A stretch of 64,000 bases of DNA from Streptomyces asoensis (GTDB lineage Bacteria > Actinomycetota > Actinomycetes > Streptomycetales > Streptomycetaceae). The notes under the pieces were generated by a model that searched no databases, was not told the origin of the DNA, and saw only the letters and a list, made by a program, of their open reading frames with translations. Shown here one piece after another: positions 24,266 through 32,179 of the stretch. The position numbers and the translations under genes were made by a program. The DNA is taken from positions 806,001 to 870,000 of the forward strand of contig NZ_CP049838.1 in NCBI RefSeq assembly GCF_013085465.1, given 5' to 3'. Numbering within the stretch: the stretch's first letter is position 1; every line of letters starts with the position of its first letter.

Positions 24266-26716
24266 GTGAGCATTCCCGCACAGCCCACCAAACCCGGTGA
24301 GGGCCGACCCCTGCCCGCACCGACCGGAGAGCAGCCCGGGCCCGAGGAGGGCGTGAGCCCGCCGAAGCCGGAGGGCGCCGCCACGCCCTCACCCGTGGGC
24401 CGGCTCGCCGCCACCGTGGACCGGCTGCGCCGGGAGGTCCTGGAGGCCCAGGCGGAGGCCGACGGGCGCGCCCTGGTCGAACTCGCGAAGGGCATCCTGG
24501 TGGAGCGCCTCGGATGTGGCCCGAGCGAGGCGGCACAGCAGCTGTCCGTGCTGGCCGGGCAGTCCGGCCTGAGTCCGCTGGAGTTCGCGGTGGACGTCAT
24601 CAACCAGGCGGCCAAGGACCGGGTGTCGGAGGTGACGGAGGCCTTCCTGGCGGCCGTCGGAAGGCCGGAGGATCCCGCGGAGCAGTCGGCGGCCGTGCGG
24701 CTGCGGGCGGCCGAGAGCGGGGCGCTGGCGGCGGCGCACGACACCCAGGCCGTCGCCGACTCCCTGCTCCAGCACGCGCTGGGGCCGCTGGGCGCGGTCG
24801 CCGTGGCGATCTGGGCGGCGGGCTCCGACGGTTCGCTGACCCTCGCCGGCAGCGCGGGGTTCTCCCCCGGTGAGGCCGAGCGCTGGCGGTACGTGCCGCC
24901 GGACGTCGCCACGGTGGCACGCAGCAGCCTCACCGAGGGGGCGACCCAGTGGATCGAGTCGCTCGCCCGGACCGGGCTGCCCACCATCGGCCGCCATCTG
25001 CACCCGGACGGCGGCCGGGCGGCCGTGCCCGCCGGCAGCGCGGGACGCGTGGACGGGATCCTGGAGATCGCCTGGCCGGCCCCGCTGGACCGGCAGCCGC
25101 CCGCGGTGGTGCGACAGGTGGAGGCCCTGGCGGACCTGTGCGCCCACACGCTCCAGGCGTACGCGCATGTCCGGGGCCCCGACCAGCAGCCGCTCCTCCT
25201 GCCGGACACGGCGGAGCTGATGGACCTGACGGACGGGCTGCACGACCCGGCGCTGGTCCTGGTGCCGCACGTCGACGCGGCGGGAAAGCTGGTCGACTTC
25301 CGCATCCAGCACGTCAACGACCGCTTCCTCGACCCGGCGGGCCGGCCCCGCGCCGTGGTCAACGGGGCGCTGCTGCTCGAGGCCTATCCGATGGCCGCCG
25401 GAGGCGGTGACCTCTTCCAGCGGATCGAGCGCGTGCATACCACCGGCGAGCCGTTCCGGGCGCGCCGGATGAGCCTGACCGCGTTGGTCGGCGAGGTGCC
25501 GCTGGCCGCGGTCGCGGACCTCAGCATCAGCCGGCACGGCAGTTGCGTGCTGCTGATCTGGCGGATCGAGGACGAGACGGCGCGCCTGGCCAGCCTGTTG
25601 CAGAACGCCCAGCGACTCGGCCGCATCGGCGGCTTCGAGGAGGACCTGCTCACCGGCGAGACCACCTGGAACGGGCAGCTGTTCACCCTGTACGGGCGGC
25701 CCGAGTCGAGCCCGCCGGTGCCGTTGGAGGAGCTGGCGGCGCACACCCATCCCGATGACGCGGTCGTCGTCGGCCGGCTGCTGCGCACGCTGCTGCACGG
25801 CCGCCGTCCGGCTTCCGCCGCCTTCCGGCTCCAGCGGCCGGACGGGGTGACCCGGCACATGCGGATCGTCGCCGAGCCGGTGCTCGACGCCGACGAACGG
25901 CTGGTCGCCGTGCGCGGCGCGTACCAGGACATCTCCGCGCAGCACTGGACGGAGGTGGCGCTCGCCGCCACCCGCGACCAGCTCGCGCAGAGCGAGCAGC
26001 ACGCGAGCGAGCGCAGCAGGCTGGCCCTCCAGCTCCAGCACGCCATCATGCCGCCCACCCGGGCGCCGCTGGAGGCCCCCGGGCTCCAGGTGGCGGTCCG
26101 CTACCGGCCTGCCGAGGAGGAGCACCTGGTGGGTGGCGACTGGTACGACGCCGTCGTGCTGCCCTCCCGGCTGGTGATGCTGTGCGTGGGCGACGTGGCC
26201 GGGCACGGCATCGAGGCGGCGACCAGCATGGTCGTGCTGCGCAACGCGCTGCGCGGACTGGCGGTGACCGGGGCGGGGCCCGGTCAGCTGCTGTCCTGGC
26301 TCAACATCGTCGCCCACCATCTGACCGGTTCGATCACGGCCACGGCCGTGTGCGGCCTGTACGACCCCTCCCGGCACACCCTGCGCTGGGCGAGGGCGGG
26401 CCATCTGCCGCCGGTGCTGGTGCGGGACGCCCAGGCGGCGCCGCTGCCCCTGTTGAAGGGGATGCTGCTGGGCGCCGTACCGGAGACGGTGTACGAGGAG
26501 GAGGAGGTCCAGCTGGCGGCCGACGACACCCTGCTGATGTACACCGACGGCCTGATCGAGCGGCGCGACCGGTCCGTGGAGGAGTCGCTGACCCAGTTGC
26601 TGGTGCAGGCCCGCACGGTGCCGCCGACGCTGGACCAGCAACTGGACCGGCTGCTCACCTACAGCAGGTCCGACACGGACGACGACACGTGCATCGTGGG
26701 CATCCGGCTGCGCTAG
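24266..26716 (+). CDS. SpoIIE/RsbU-type PP2C phosphatase with ANTAR-like, GAF and PAS domains
   Basis: An 816-residue protein. An N-terminal ANTAR-like helical region (VELAKGILVERLGCGPSEAAQQLSVLAGQSG, about 70-115) is followed by a GAF-like domain (about 160-290), a PAS domain (IGGFEEDLLTGETTWNGQLFTLYG, about 435-565) and a PP2C/SpoIIE domain with intact metal-binding motifs VGGDWYDAV, CVGDVAGHGIEAA, YTDGLIERRD and DDDTCIV. It should dephosphorylate STAS anti-anti-sigma proteins; the gene immediately downstream encodes one. GTG 24266 follows AGGAG, 54 nt after the hybrid kinase, so the two probably form one operon. Confidence 0.92.
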   Translation: MSIPAQPTKPGEGRPLPAPTGEQPGPEEGVSPPKPEGAATPSPVGRLAATVDRLRREVLEAQAEADGRALVELAKGILVERLGCGPSEAAQQLSVLAGQSGLSPLEFAVDVINQAAKDRVSEVTEAFLAAVGRPEDPAEQSAAVRLRAAESGALAAAHDTQAVADSLLQHALGPLGAVAVAIWAAGSDGSLTLAGSAGFSPGEAERWRYVPPDVATVARSSLTEGATQWIESLARTGLPTIGRHLHPDGGRAAVPAGSAGRVDGILEIAWPAPLDRQPPAVVRQVEALADLCAHTLQAYAHVRGPDQQPLLLPDTAELMDLTDGLHDPALVLVPHVDAAGKLVDFRIQHVNDRFLDPAGRPRAVVNGALLLEAYPMAAGGGDLFQRIERVHTTGEPFRARRMSLTALVGEVPLAAVADLSISRHGSCVLLIWRIEDETARLASLLQNAQRLGRIGGFEEDLLTGETTWNGQLFTLYGRPESSPPVPLEELAAHTHPDDAVVVGRLLRTLLHGRRPASAAFRLQRPDGVTRHMRIVAEPVLDADERLVAVRGAYQDISAQHWTEVALAATRDQLAQSEQHASERSRLALQLQHAIMPPTRAPLEAPGLQVAVRYRPAEEEHLVGGDWYDAVVLPSRLVMLCVGDVAGHGIEAATSMVVLRNALRGLAVTGAGPGQLLSWLNIVAHHLTGSITATAVCGLYDPSRHTLRWARAGHLPPVLVRDAQAAPLPLLKGMLLGAVPETVYEEEEVQLAADDTLLMYTDGLIERRDRSVEESLTQLLVQARTVPPTLDQQLDRLLTYSRSDTDDDTCIVGIRLR

Positions 26717-26746
26717 CGCGTCCTCTCGCGGTCTTCCGTCGGGTGT

Positions 26747-26771
26747 GCATGGTGGAGAGGTTCGGGGGTAT
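26747..26771 (+). promoter_or_regulatory. Sigma-B-type promoter candidate upstream of the STAS gene
   Basis: GCAT (26747-26750), a 15-nt spacer and GGGTAT (26766-26771) match GNNT-N14-16-GGGTA(C/T) exactly. It lies in the 222-bp gap between the PP2C gene and the STAS gene start at 26939. Confidence 0.5.
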
Positions 26772-26938
26772 CCGCCTGTGCGCGACACCAGGTCGGGGAT
26801 CCGCAGGCGGAAGGGCAGGACACACGGAACATGACGATCGTCCCGTGCGGTCTCCCGCGCGTCCTCGCCGGCCGTCGCCGCGCATCGAAGTCGCCCACCG
26901 GGGTAGACGCTCCCGACCGTCAGCTTTCGGAGGTACGT

Positions 26939-27328
26939 GTGTCCATTGCCCAGAACCCCCTGTCCGTCGAGGTCACCCTGCCTCGCGAGGACGTCGCCCT
27001 GGTCACGGTCGAAGGCCATCTCGACCTCGACACCGCGACCGATCTACAGGCGCATCTGGCCAATCAGCTGCACCACGGCCGACGACATTTCCTCCTCGAC
27101 CTCTCGGCGGTTCCGTTCATGGACTCGTCCGGCATGAACATCATCCTGCGGGTGTACCAGGAGGCCCGGGGTCTGCCGGGGAGCGTGCACGTGATCGCTC
27201 CCACGCCGGCCGTGCGCCGGGTCCTGGACCTCACCGGGGTCAGTCTCACGGTGCCCATATCCGAGAAGGTCGACGAGGCACTGGAGCTCGTCGACCGGCA
27301 GCAGCTCTCGGAGGGCTCGCAGGACTGA
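26939..27328 (+). CDS. STAS-domain anti-anti-sigma factor (RsbV/BldG-like)
   Basis: A 129-residue STAS protein. VALVTVEGHLDLDTATDL, FLLDLSAVPFMDSSGMNIILRVY with the phosphorylatable Ser pair (Ser63-Ser64) and VRRVLDLTGVSLTVPI are canonical. When unphosphorylated it would bind an RsbW-type kinase and release a sigma factor. An in-frame ATG at 26831 exists, but GTG 26939 has GGAGG 5 nt upstream and starts at the conserved strand. It follows a PP2C gene and has its own sigma-B-like promoter, which would give positive feedback. Confidence 0.9.
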   Translation: MSIAQNPLSVEVTLPREDVALVTVEGHLDLDTATDLQAHLANQLHHGRRHFLLDLSAVPFMDSSGMNIILRVYQEARGLPGSVHVIAPTPAVRRVLDLTGVSLTVPISEKVDEALELVDRQQLSEGSQD

Positions 27329-27399
27329 CCCGCGGCCTTGCGGCGGCCGTTCGGCGGACATCGGAAAACGCGCAGGAACGGTCGACTGCCGTCCAATAC

Positions 27400-27413
27400 T
27401 TGTCATTTGACAA
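27400..27413. promoter_or_regulatory. Orphan operator-like inverted repeat
   Basis: TTGTCA (27400-27405) and TGACAA (27408-27413) flank a 2-bp centre, in the 177-bp gap between the convergent STAS and MarR genes. It also contains TTGACA, a perfect -35 hexamer on the plus strand. The arrangement resembles operators found before MarR-regulated genes, but no obvious gene follows on the plus strand. Confidence 0.35.
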
Positions 27414-27505
27414 CTGTGTACATAAGGCAACAGAGTGAGCGGGACAGTGATGCGGGAGGGAAGACGGATGTGCCTGTGGGCGAACCCCATCAACCGGGGG
27501 CACCG

Positions 27506-27979
27506 TCAGGCGGTTCGGGCGTCAGTGGCGTCGGAGTCGTGGATCTGTTCGGCCGCGGCCGAACAGAACGCCTCCAGCCCTCTCAGCAGCGCGGCCCGCT
27601 GCGCGGCGGGCATCTGCTCCAGCACACTTTCCAGCGCGGCCTCACGGCGTGATCTGAGGTCGGCGAGGAAGGCACTCCCACGACGGCTCAGGAAGAGTTC
27701 CAGCTCCCGGCGGCTCTCGGCGGCGACCCTCCGCTCGATGAAGCCGACGGCCTGGAGGCGGTCGCACAGGCGGCTGGTGGAGGGCGGCGTGGAACCGAGG
27801 AACTCGGCGAGGGTGCGCAGGTTGATGCCTTCGTGGTGCTCCAGGATGAACAGCACGCGCAACTGGGAGGCGGAGACCGGTGCCGTCGAGGCACGGCCCC
27901 AGAGGACTTCCAGCAGCTCCGCCGCCTCTGAGGTCACACGCGCCACCTGGAGTGGCTGCGGACGCGAGGAGGGGGACAT
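27506..27979 (-). CDS. MarR family transcriptional regulator
   Basis: A 157-residue winged-helix protein. SASQLRVLFILEHHEGINLRTLAEFLGSTPPSTSRLCDRLQAVGFIERRVAAESRRELELFLSRRG is a full MarR DNA-binding core. It is paralogous to the gene at 33917-34408 (shared LAEfLG...SRLCDRLxAxGxxER...RRExxL and a C-terminal PAQRxAL segment). ATG 27979 is taken; in-frame GTG codons just upstream are possible. It is divergent from the PP2C-like gene at 28076 across 96 bp and may regulate it. The ligand is unknown. Confidence 0.86.
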   Translation of the reverse strand: MSPSSRPQPLQVARVTSEAAELLEVLWGRASTAPVSASQLRVLFILEHHEGINLRTLAEFLGSTPPSTSRLCDRLQAVGFIERRVAAESRRELELFLSRRGSAFLADLRSRREAALESVLEQMPAAQRAALLRGLEAFCSAAAEQIHDSDATDARTA

Positions 27980-28075
27980 CACCGTCACACTCTCGCAGGC
28001 TTCTCGACGGCTGTCAGCCCGCCCCCGCCGCCGGGGGCGCCACGGGCTCGACGCCACGGCATTCCGGGGAACACG

Positions 28076-29254
28076 GTGACCGACCGCGTGAACAGACTCG
28101 TCTCCGCCGGGCGCGCCCTGCGCTCCGCGGCCCCGCACCAGCTTCCGGACGCCCTGAGCCAGGTGCTGCGCACCCAGTACGCGGCGGAGGCCGTGGAGCT
28201 GCGGCTGGCCGACTACGGGCTGACGGTACTGCTGCCCGTGCCGCCCGCACCGAGCGGCACGAAGTCGGCGCCCGTGCAGGGCAGCGCGCCCGGGCGGGCC
28301 TTCGGGTCGCAGCAGCCGTGCGTCGAGGAGCCGGCCGACGGCCGGGTGCGGGCGCATCTGCCCGTGACCGTGCGCGGCGACCGGCTGGGCGTGCTGTCCC
28401 TGACGCTGCCCGCGCGGACCCGGGAGTCCCTCGCCGAACTCACCGAGCTGGCGGAGCTCCTGGGGCACGAGCTGGTGGTCGCCGAACGCGACACCGACCT
28501 GTACGCGCGGGCCCGCCGCAGGGAACGGCTGACGCTGGCGGCGGAGATACAGTGGCAGCTGCTCCCGGCCCGCTCGTGTGCCCGGGAGGAGTACGCCCTG
28601 GGTGCCCAACTCGAGCCCGCTTACGCCATCTTCGGCGACAACTTCGACTGGGAGGCGTCCGCCGACCATCTGCTGGTCTACGTCACCAACGGGATGGGCG
28701 AGGGCATCGAGGCATCCCTGCTGACCAGCCTCGGCATCAACGCGCTGCGCAACGCGCGCCGCGCCGGCATCCCGATCGAGGACCAGGCGGCCCTGGCCGA
28801 CCAGGCGCTCTACGCCCACTACCGGGGCGAGGCGCATCTGTCGGTCCTGCTGGTGGACATCGAGCTGTCCACGGGGCGGATGCGGGTCGTCGACGCGGGC
28901 TCACCGCAGCTGCTGCTCCTGCGCGACCGGGTCCTGTCCCTCGTGGACCTCGACGCGCAGCTGCCGCTGGGCATGTTCGAGGAGACCGACTACGTGGCTC
29001 AGGAGCTCACCCTGCTGCCCGGCGACCGGCTGCTCTTCGTCAGCGACGGCGTCCACGGGGTCGCGGCGCCGGGCGGCGAGTCGTACGGCGAGCACGCCCT
29101 CGCGCGGGCGGTCGGCAACGCCTCCCTGCTGCCGGCGGCGGACGTCCCGGCCGCGGTGCTGCGCGGGCTGACCGGGCACCGGGGAAGGCCCGAGCCGGAC
29201 GACGACGCACTGGTCGTGTGTCTCGACTGGTTCGGGAAACGGCCCGCGTCGTAG
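28076..29254 (+). CDS. SpoIIE-family PP2C-like protein with altered metal site
   Basis: A 392-residue protein: GAF-like N terminus (about 20-140) and an RsbU-type PP2C domain (LAAEIQWQLLPAR, YAIFGDNFDWEASADHLLVYVTNGMGEGIEAS, GDRLLFVSDGVHGV, DDDALVVCLDW). The motif that reads GDVxGHGxxA in active SpoIIE/RsbU phosphatases reads TNGMGEGIEA here, so the metal-binding Asp is Asn and His is Glu. Activity may be reduced or lost. The start is GTG 28076. It lies 75 nt before the RsbR gene and may belong to the stressosome operon. Confidence 0.85.
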   Translation: MTDRVNRLVSAGRALRSAAPHQLPDALSQVLRTQYAAEAVELRLADYGLTVLLPVPPAPSGTKSAPVQGSAPGRAFGSQQPCVEEPADGRVRAHLPVTVRGDRLGVLSLTLPARTRESLAELTELAELLGHELVVAERDTDLYARARRRERLTLAAEIQWQLLPARSCAREEYALGAQLEPAYAIFGDNFDWEASADHLLVYVTNGMGEGIEASLLTSLGINALRNARRAGIPIEDQAALADQALYAHYRGEAHLSVLLVDIELSTGRMRVVDAGSPQLLLLRDRVLSLVDLDAQLPLGMFEETDYVAQELTLLPGDRLLFVSDGVHGVAAPGGESYGEHALARAVGNASLLPAADVPAAVLRGLTGHRGRPEPDDDALVVCLDWFGKRPAS

Positions 29255-29329
29255 CCCGCCGCCCACCGACCGCCTCCGGCGGGCTCGCGGTGGCGACAGA
29301 GAAGCCGACCAGGAAGAGGAGAGAAACAG

Positions 29330-30229
29330 GTGCCGGAGCACGAAACGGCCGCAGAGCACACCACGCCGGCGAGCGATGTCGGGAAGTTCCTGCACCGCCG
29401 CCGTGAGCAGATCGCCCAGCGCTGGGCCGACGAACCCCTGTTCCGCACGGTGTTCACCGTCTCGCGGGACGAGGCGGTGGAGGCGGGGCGGGTCGTCGTC
29501 GACGCGCTCGCCCAGGTGGCCGAGACCGGCCGCGTGGCGGACACGGACGCGGCCGGATTCACCGCGGTCCGCGAGCAACTGGCCGGGATGGTGGCCTCCC
29601 GCGCCCGCTTCGGGCTCACCTCCGGCCAGGTGTCCACCGAGGTGGACGGGCTCCGCCCGCCCGCCGTGAACCTGCTGGTGGCCGACCTGCCCGAGGCGAC
29701 GCCCGAGCACCTCATGGAGTGCACGACCCTGCTGACCGTGCTCATGGGCACCCTGCGGCTGGTGGTCCTGGAGACCTCGCTGAGCGAGGGCCAGGCCCTC
29801 ATCGACCGGCAACAGGTGGAGCTGCTGGAGGCCGCCACCCCCGTCATCCGGCTGTGGGACGGCATCGTCGCCGTACCGCTCATCGGGACGCTCGACAGTG
29901 CCCGCAGCCAGGTCGTGATGGAGACGCTGCTGACGTCGGTCGTCGACCAGCAGGCCCGCTTCGCGATCCTGGACATCACCGGTGTGCCGATGGTCGACTC
30001 GCTGGTGGCGCAGCACCTGATGAAGACCGTCGCGGCCGTCCGGCTGATGGGCGCGGAGTGCGTCGTCTCCGGCATCCGGCCCGCCATCGCGCAGACCATC
30101 GTGCACCTCGGCCTGGACCTGGGCACGGTGGTCACCCGGTCGAGCCTCGCCGACGCGCTGGGGTACGCCCTGCACCGGCTGGGTGCCGACATCGTGCTCG
30201 CGACGCCCGGCGGTGCGGGTCCCCGGTGA
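29330..30229 (+). CDS. rsbR: RsbR-type stressosome sensor protein (STAS domain)
   Basis: A 299-residue RsbR-like co-antagonist. The N-terminal half is a helical sensor domain (FLHRRREQIAQRWADEPLF ... LLTVLMGTLRLVVLETSLSEGQ), and the C-terminal STAS domain carries FAILDITGVPMVDSLVAQHLMKTVAAVRLMGAECVVSGIRPAIAQTIVHLG. The two regulatory phosphosites known in Bacillus RsbR correspond to Ser224 (Thr in Bacillus) and Thr256 here. Start 29330 (GTG) has AGAGGAGAG upstream. It is the first gene of a tightly overlapped R-S-T-T/X-U operon. Confidence 0.9.
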   Translation: MPEHETAAEHTTPASDVGKFLHRRREQIAQRWADEPLFRTVFTVSRDEAVEAGRVVVDALAQVAETGRVADTDAAGFTAVREQLAGMVASRARFGLTSGQVSTEVDGLRPPAVNLLVADLPEATPEHLMECTTLLTVLMGTLRLVVLETSLSEGQALIDRQQVELLEAATPVIRLWDGIVAVPLIGTLDSARSQVVMETLLTSVVDQQARFAILDITGVPMVDSLVAQHLMKTVAAVRLMGAECVVSGIRPAIAQTIVHLGLDLGTVVTRSSLADALGYALHRLGADIVLATPGGAGPR

Positions 30230-30633
30230 ACCACGACCTTTCCCTCTCGGCCACGGCCCACGTGCCGGTGCTCCGGCTCGGCGACGTCCTGCTGATCACC
30301 CTCCAGGGCGACCTGCACGACGGTACGGCGGAGCAGCTCCAGCAGGACATCGCCGAGCAGATCGTCCGCAACCGGGTGACCGGCGTGGTCATCGACATCT
30401 CCGGGGTGGAGATCGTCGACTCCTTCCTGGGGCGTGTCCTGGCCGAGATCGCGGCGAGCTCCCGGCTGCTGGCCGCGCGGACCGTGGTGGCCGGCATGCG
30501 CCCCGCGGTGGCGATCACGCTGGTGGAGCTGGGGCTCTCGCTCCCCGGCCTGCGGACCGCGCTCAACACCGAGGCGGCCCTCGATCTGCTCGCCATGACG
30601 GCTCCGGGCGGCCCGCGCCGGGAGCCTCGGTGA
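30226..30633 (+). CDS. rsbS: RsbS-type stressosome scaffold (STAS protein)
   Basis: A 135-residue single STAS domain: VLRLGDVLLITLQGDLHDGTAEQLQQD and VVIDISGVEIVDSFLGRVLAEIA, with the predicted phosphoacceptor Ser66 in VDSF, then VAGMRPAVAITLVELGL. In Bacillus, RsbS forms the stressosome core with RsbR and is phosphorylated by RsbT. GTG 30226 overlaps the rsbR stop by 4 bp (GTGA), and its own stop overlaps the rsbT start in the same way. Confidence 0.9.
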   Translation: MNHDLSLSATAHVPVLRLGDVLLITLQGDLHDGTAEQLQQDIAEQIVRNRVTGVVIDISGVEIVDSFLGRVLAEIAASSRLLAARTVVAGMRPAVAITLVELGLSLPGLRTALNTEAALDLLAMTAPGGPRREPR

Positions 30634-31076
30634 GCGGGACGGTCGCGGGCGTCGAGGCCCGCCTGCCGATCCGCTCGGACCTGGACCTGGTGTGGGTACG
30701 GCAGCACGTGCGCCAGGCCGCCGCGGCGCTCGGCTTCGGCCTGGTGGACCAGACCAAACTGGTCACCGCGGCCAGCGAACTGGCCCGCAACACCCTGGTG
30801 TACGGCGGTGGCGGTGAACTGGCGGCGGAGCACGTGTGCGACGGGCGGGTCCAGGGGCTGCGGCTGACGTTCACGGACCAGGGGCCGGGCATCGCCGACC
30901 CGGAGCGGGCGCTGAGCGACGGCTACACCTCCGGCGGCGGGCTGGGTCTCGGCCTCGGCGGGGCGCGTCGTCTGGTGCACGAGTTCTCCCTCGACAGCAC
31001 GCCCGGTGTCGGCACCACGGTCACGGTGACCTCCTGGGCGGCCCGCTCGCCGCGGCAGCGTGAGGAGTCACGATGA
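30630..31076 (+). CDS. rsbT: RsbT-type serine kinase
   Basis: A 148-residue HATPase_c kinase of the RsbT class: VWVRQHVRQAAAALGFGLVDQTKLVTAASELARNTLVYGGGG (N-box), FTDQGPGIADPERALSDGYTSGGGLGLGLGGARRLVHEFSLDS (G1/G2 boxes) and GVGTTVTVTSW. RsbT phosphorylates RsbS and RsbR, then leaves the stressosome to activate the RsbU phosphatase. GTG 30630 overlaps the rsbS stop by 4 bp, and the stop overlaps the next start (ATGA). All ATP-binding boxes are intact. Confidence 0.92.
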   Translation: MSGTVAGVEARLPIRSDLDLVWVRQHVRQAAAALGFGLVDQTKLVTAASELARNTLVYGGGGELAAEHVCDGRVQGLRLTFTDQGPGIADPERALSDGYTSGGGLGLGLGGARRLVHEFSLDSTPGVGTTVTVTSWAARSPRQREESR

Positions 31077-32179
31077 CGCACGTGTGGGACGTCCCGGTGC
31101 ACGACTCGACGCGGGTGCGCGACGCGCGGGTGGCGGCGGAGGGCGCGGCGGAACTGGCGGGCCTGGACCGGTCGCGCACCGCCGACGCCGCCCTCGTGGC
31201 GACCGAGCTGGCGACGAACCTGCTCAAGCACGCGCGCGGCGGACAGCTCCTCGTGGAGGCGGTCACCCCGCCGAGCGGACGGCCGGAGGGCCTGCTCGTG
31301 CAGATCGCCGCCGTCGACCACGGGCCGGGCATGTCCGACGTCCCCGCCGCCCTGGGCGACGGGTTCTCCACGGCGGGCTCGCTGGGCGCCGGCCTGGGCA
31401 CCTGCCGGCGGCTCGCCGACGACTTCGACCTGCACAGCGCCCCGGGCCGCGGGACGGTCGCGCTGGCCCGGATCGGCGGCCCGGCCCGCACCCGCGGCCG
31501 TCGTGAGCCGGCCCCCGGGCAGGCCGGGGCCACCGCGCCGGACGACACCTCCTCCGCGTCCGCCTTGTTCTCCGCGCGGGTCGGCGGCGTCAACATCCCC
31601 TTCCGGGGCGCCGCGTGCTCGGGGGACGCCTGGACCTGTGTCCGTGAAGGCGACCGGCTGACCCTGATGCTGGCCGACGGGCTGGGCCACGGCCCCGAGG
31701 CCGCCCGTGCCTCGACCACGGCGGTCCACGAGGTCCAGCGCTCGCCCCACCTGCCACCGGCCGAACTGCTGCGCCGGCTCGACGCCGCGCTGCGCGGTAC
31801 GAGGGGCGCCGCGGTCGCGGTGGCCCAGCTCGACCTGCGGACCGGACGGCTGCTGTTCGCCGGCGTCGGCAACGTGGGGGCGCGGCTGCGCGAGGGCGAC
31901 TCCTGGCGCCATCTGCTGTCCCGGCCCGGCATAGTCGGTGCGCACCGGCCCACGACCCTGCCCGAGACCGAGGCGGCCTGGGCCCCGGACCGTCTGCTCG
32001 TCCTGCACAGCGACGGGCTGCCCAGCCGCTGGGCGCCGCCGGTCGACCCCCGCCTGCTGTCCTGCGACCCCGCCGTCACCGCGGCCGTGACGGTCCGCGA
32101 CGCCGGCAGCTCCGCCCGCCCGGTGCGTGACGACACCGCCGTGGCCGTCCTGTCCCCGACGCCGCCGGATGGTCCATGA
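31073..32179 (+). CDS. RsbT-like ATPase fused to an RsbX-like PP2C phosphatase
   Basis: A 368-residue two-domain protein. Residues about 1-140 are an HATPase_c domain (LVATELATNLLKHARGG, DHGPGMSDV, GSLGAGLGTCRRLADDFDLHS). Residues about 165-368 are a compact PP2C domain like RsbX (FRGAACSGDAWTCVREGDRLTLMLADGLGHGPEAARAS, then LLFAGVGNVGARL). RsbX resets stressosomes by dephosphorylating RsbS/RsbR, so kinase-like and phosphatase-like modules are joined in one chain beside a separate RsbT. ATG 31073 overlaps rsbT by 4 bp. Confidence 0.9.
   Translation: MTHVWDVPVHDSTRVRDARVAAEGAAELAGLDRSRTADAALVATELATNLLKHARGGQLLVEAVTPPSGRPEGLLVQIAAVDHGPGMSDVPAALGDGFSTAGSLGAGLGTCRRLADDFDLHSAPGRGTVALARIGGPARTRGRREPAPGQAGATAPDDTSSASALFSARVGGVNIPFRGAACSGDAWTCVREGDRLTLMLADGLGHGPEAARASTTAVHEVQRSPHLPPAELLRRLDAALRGTRGAAVAVAQLDLRTGRLLFAGVGNVGARLREGDSWRHLLSRPGIVGAHRPTTLPETEAAWAPDRLLVLHSDGLPSRWAPPVDPRLLSCDPAVTAAVTVRDAGSSARPVRDDTAVAVLSPTPPDGP

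Noticed and set aside
26831..26938. Longer STAS protein starting at 26831
   Set aside because: The extra 36 residues are Arg/Pro-rich and unlike STAS proteins; GTG 26939 has a good ribosome site.
27435..28079. Plus-strand open frame antisense to the MarR gene
   Set aside because: No ribosome site, arginine/serine-rich shadow composition and full overlap with a well-supported MarR coding region.
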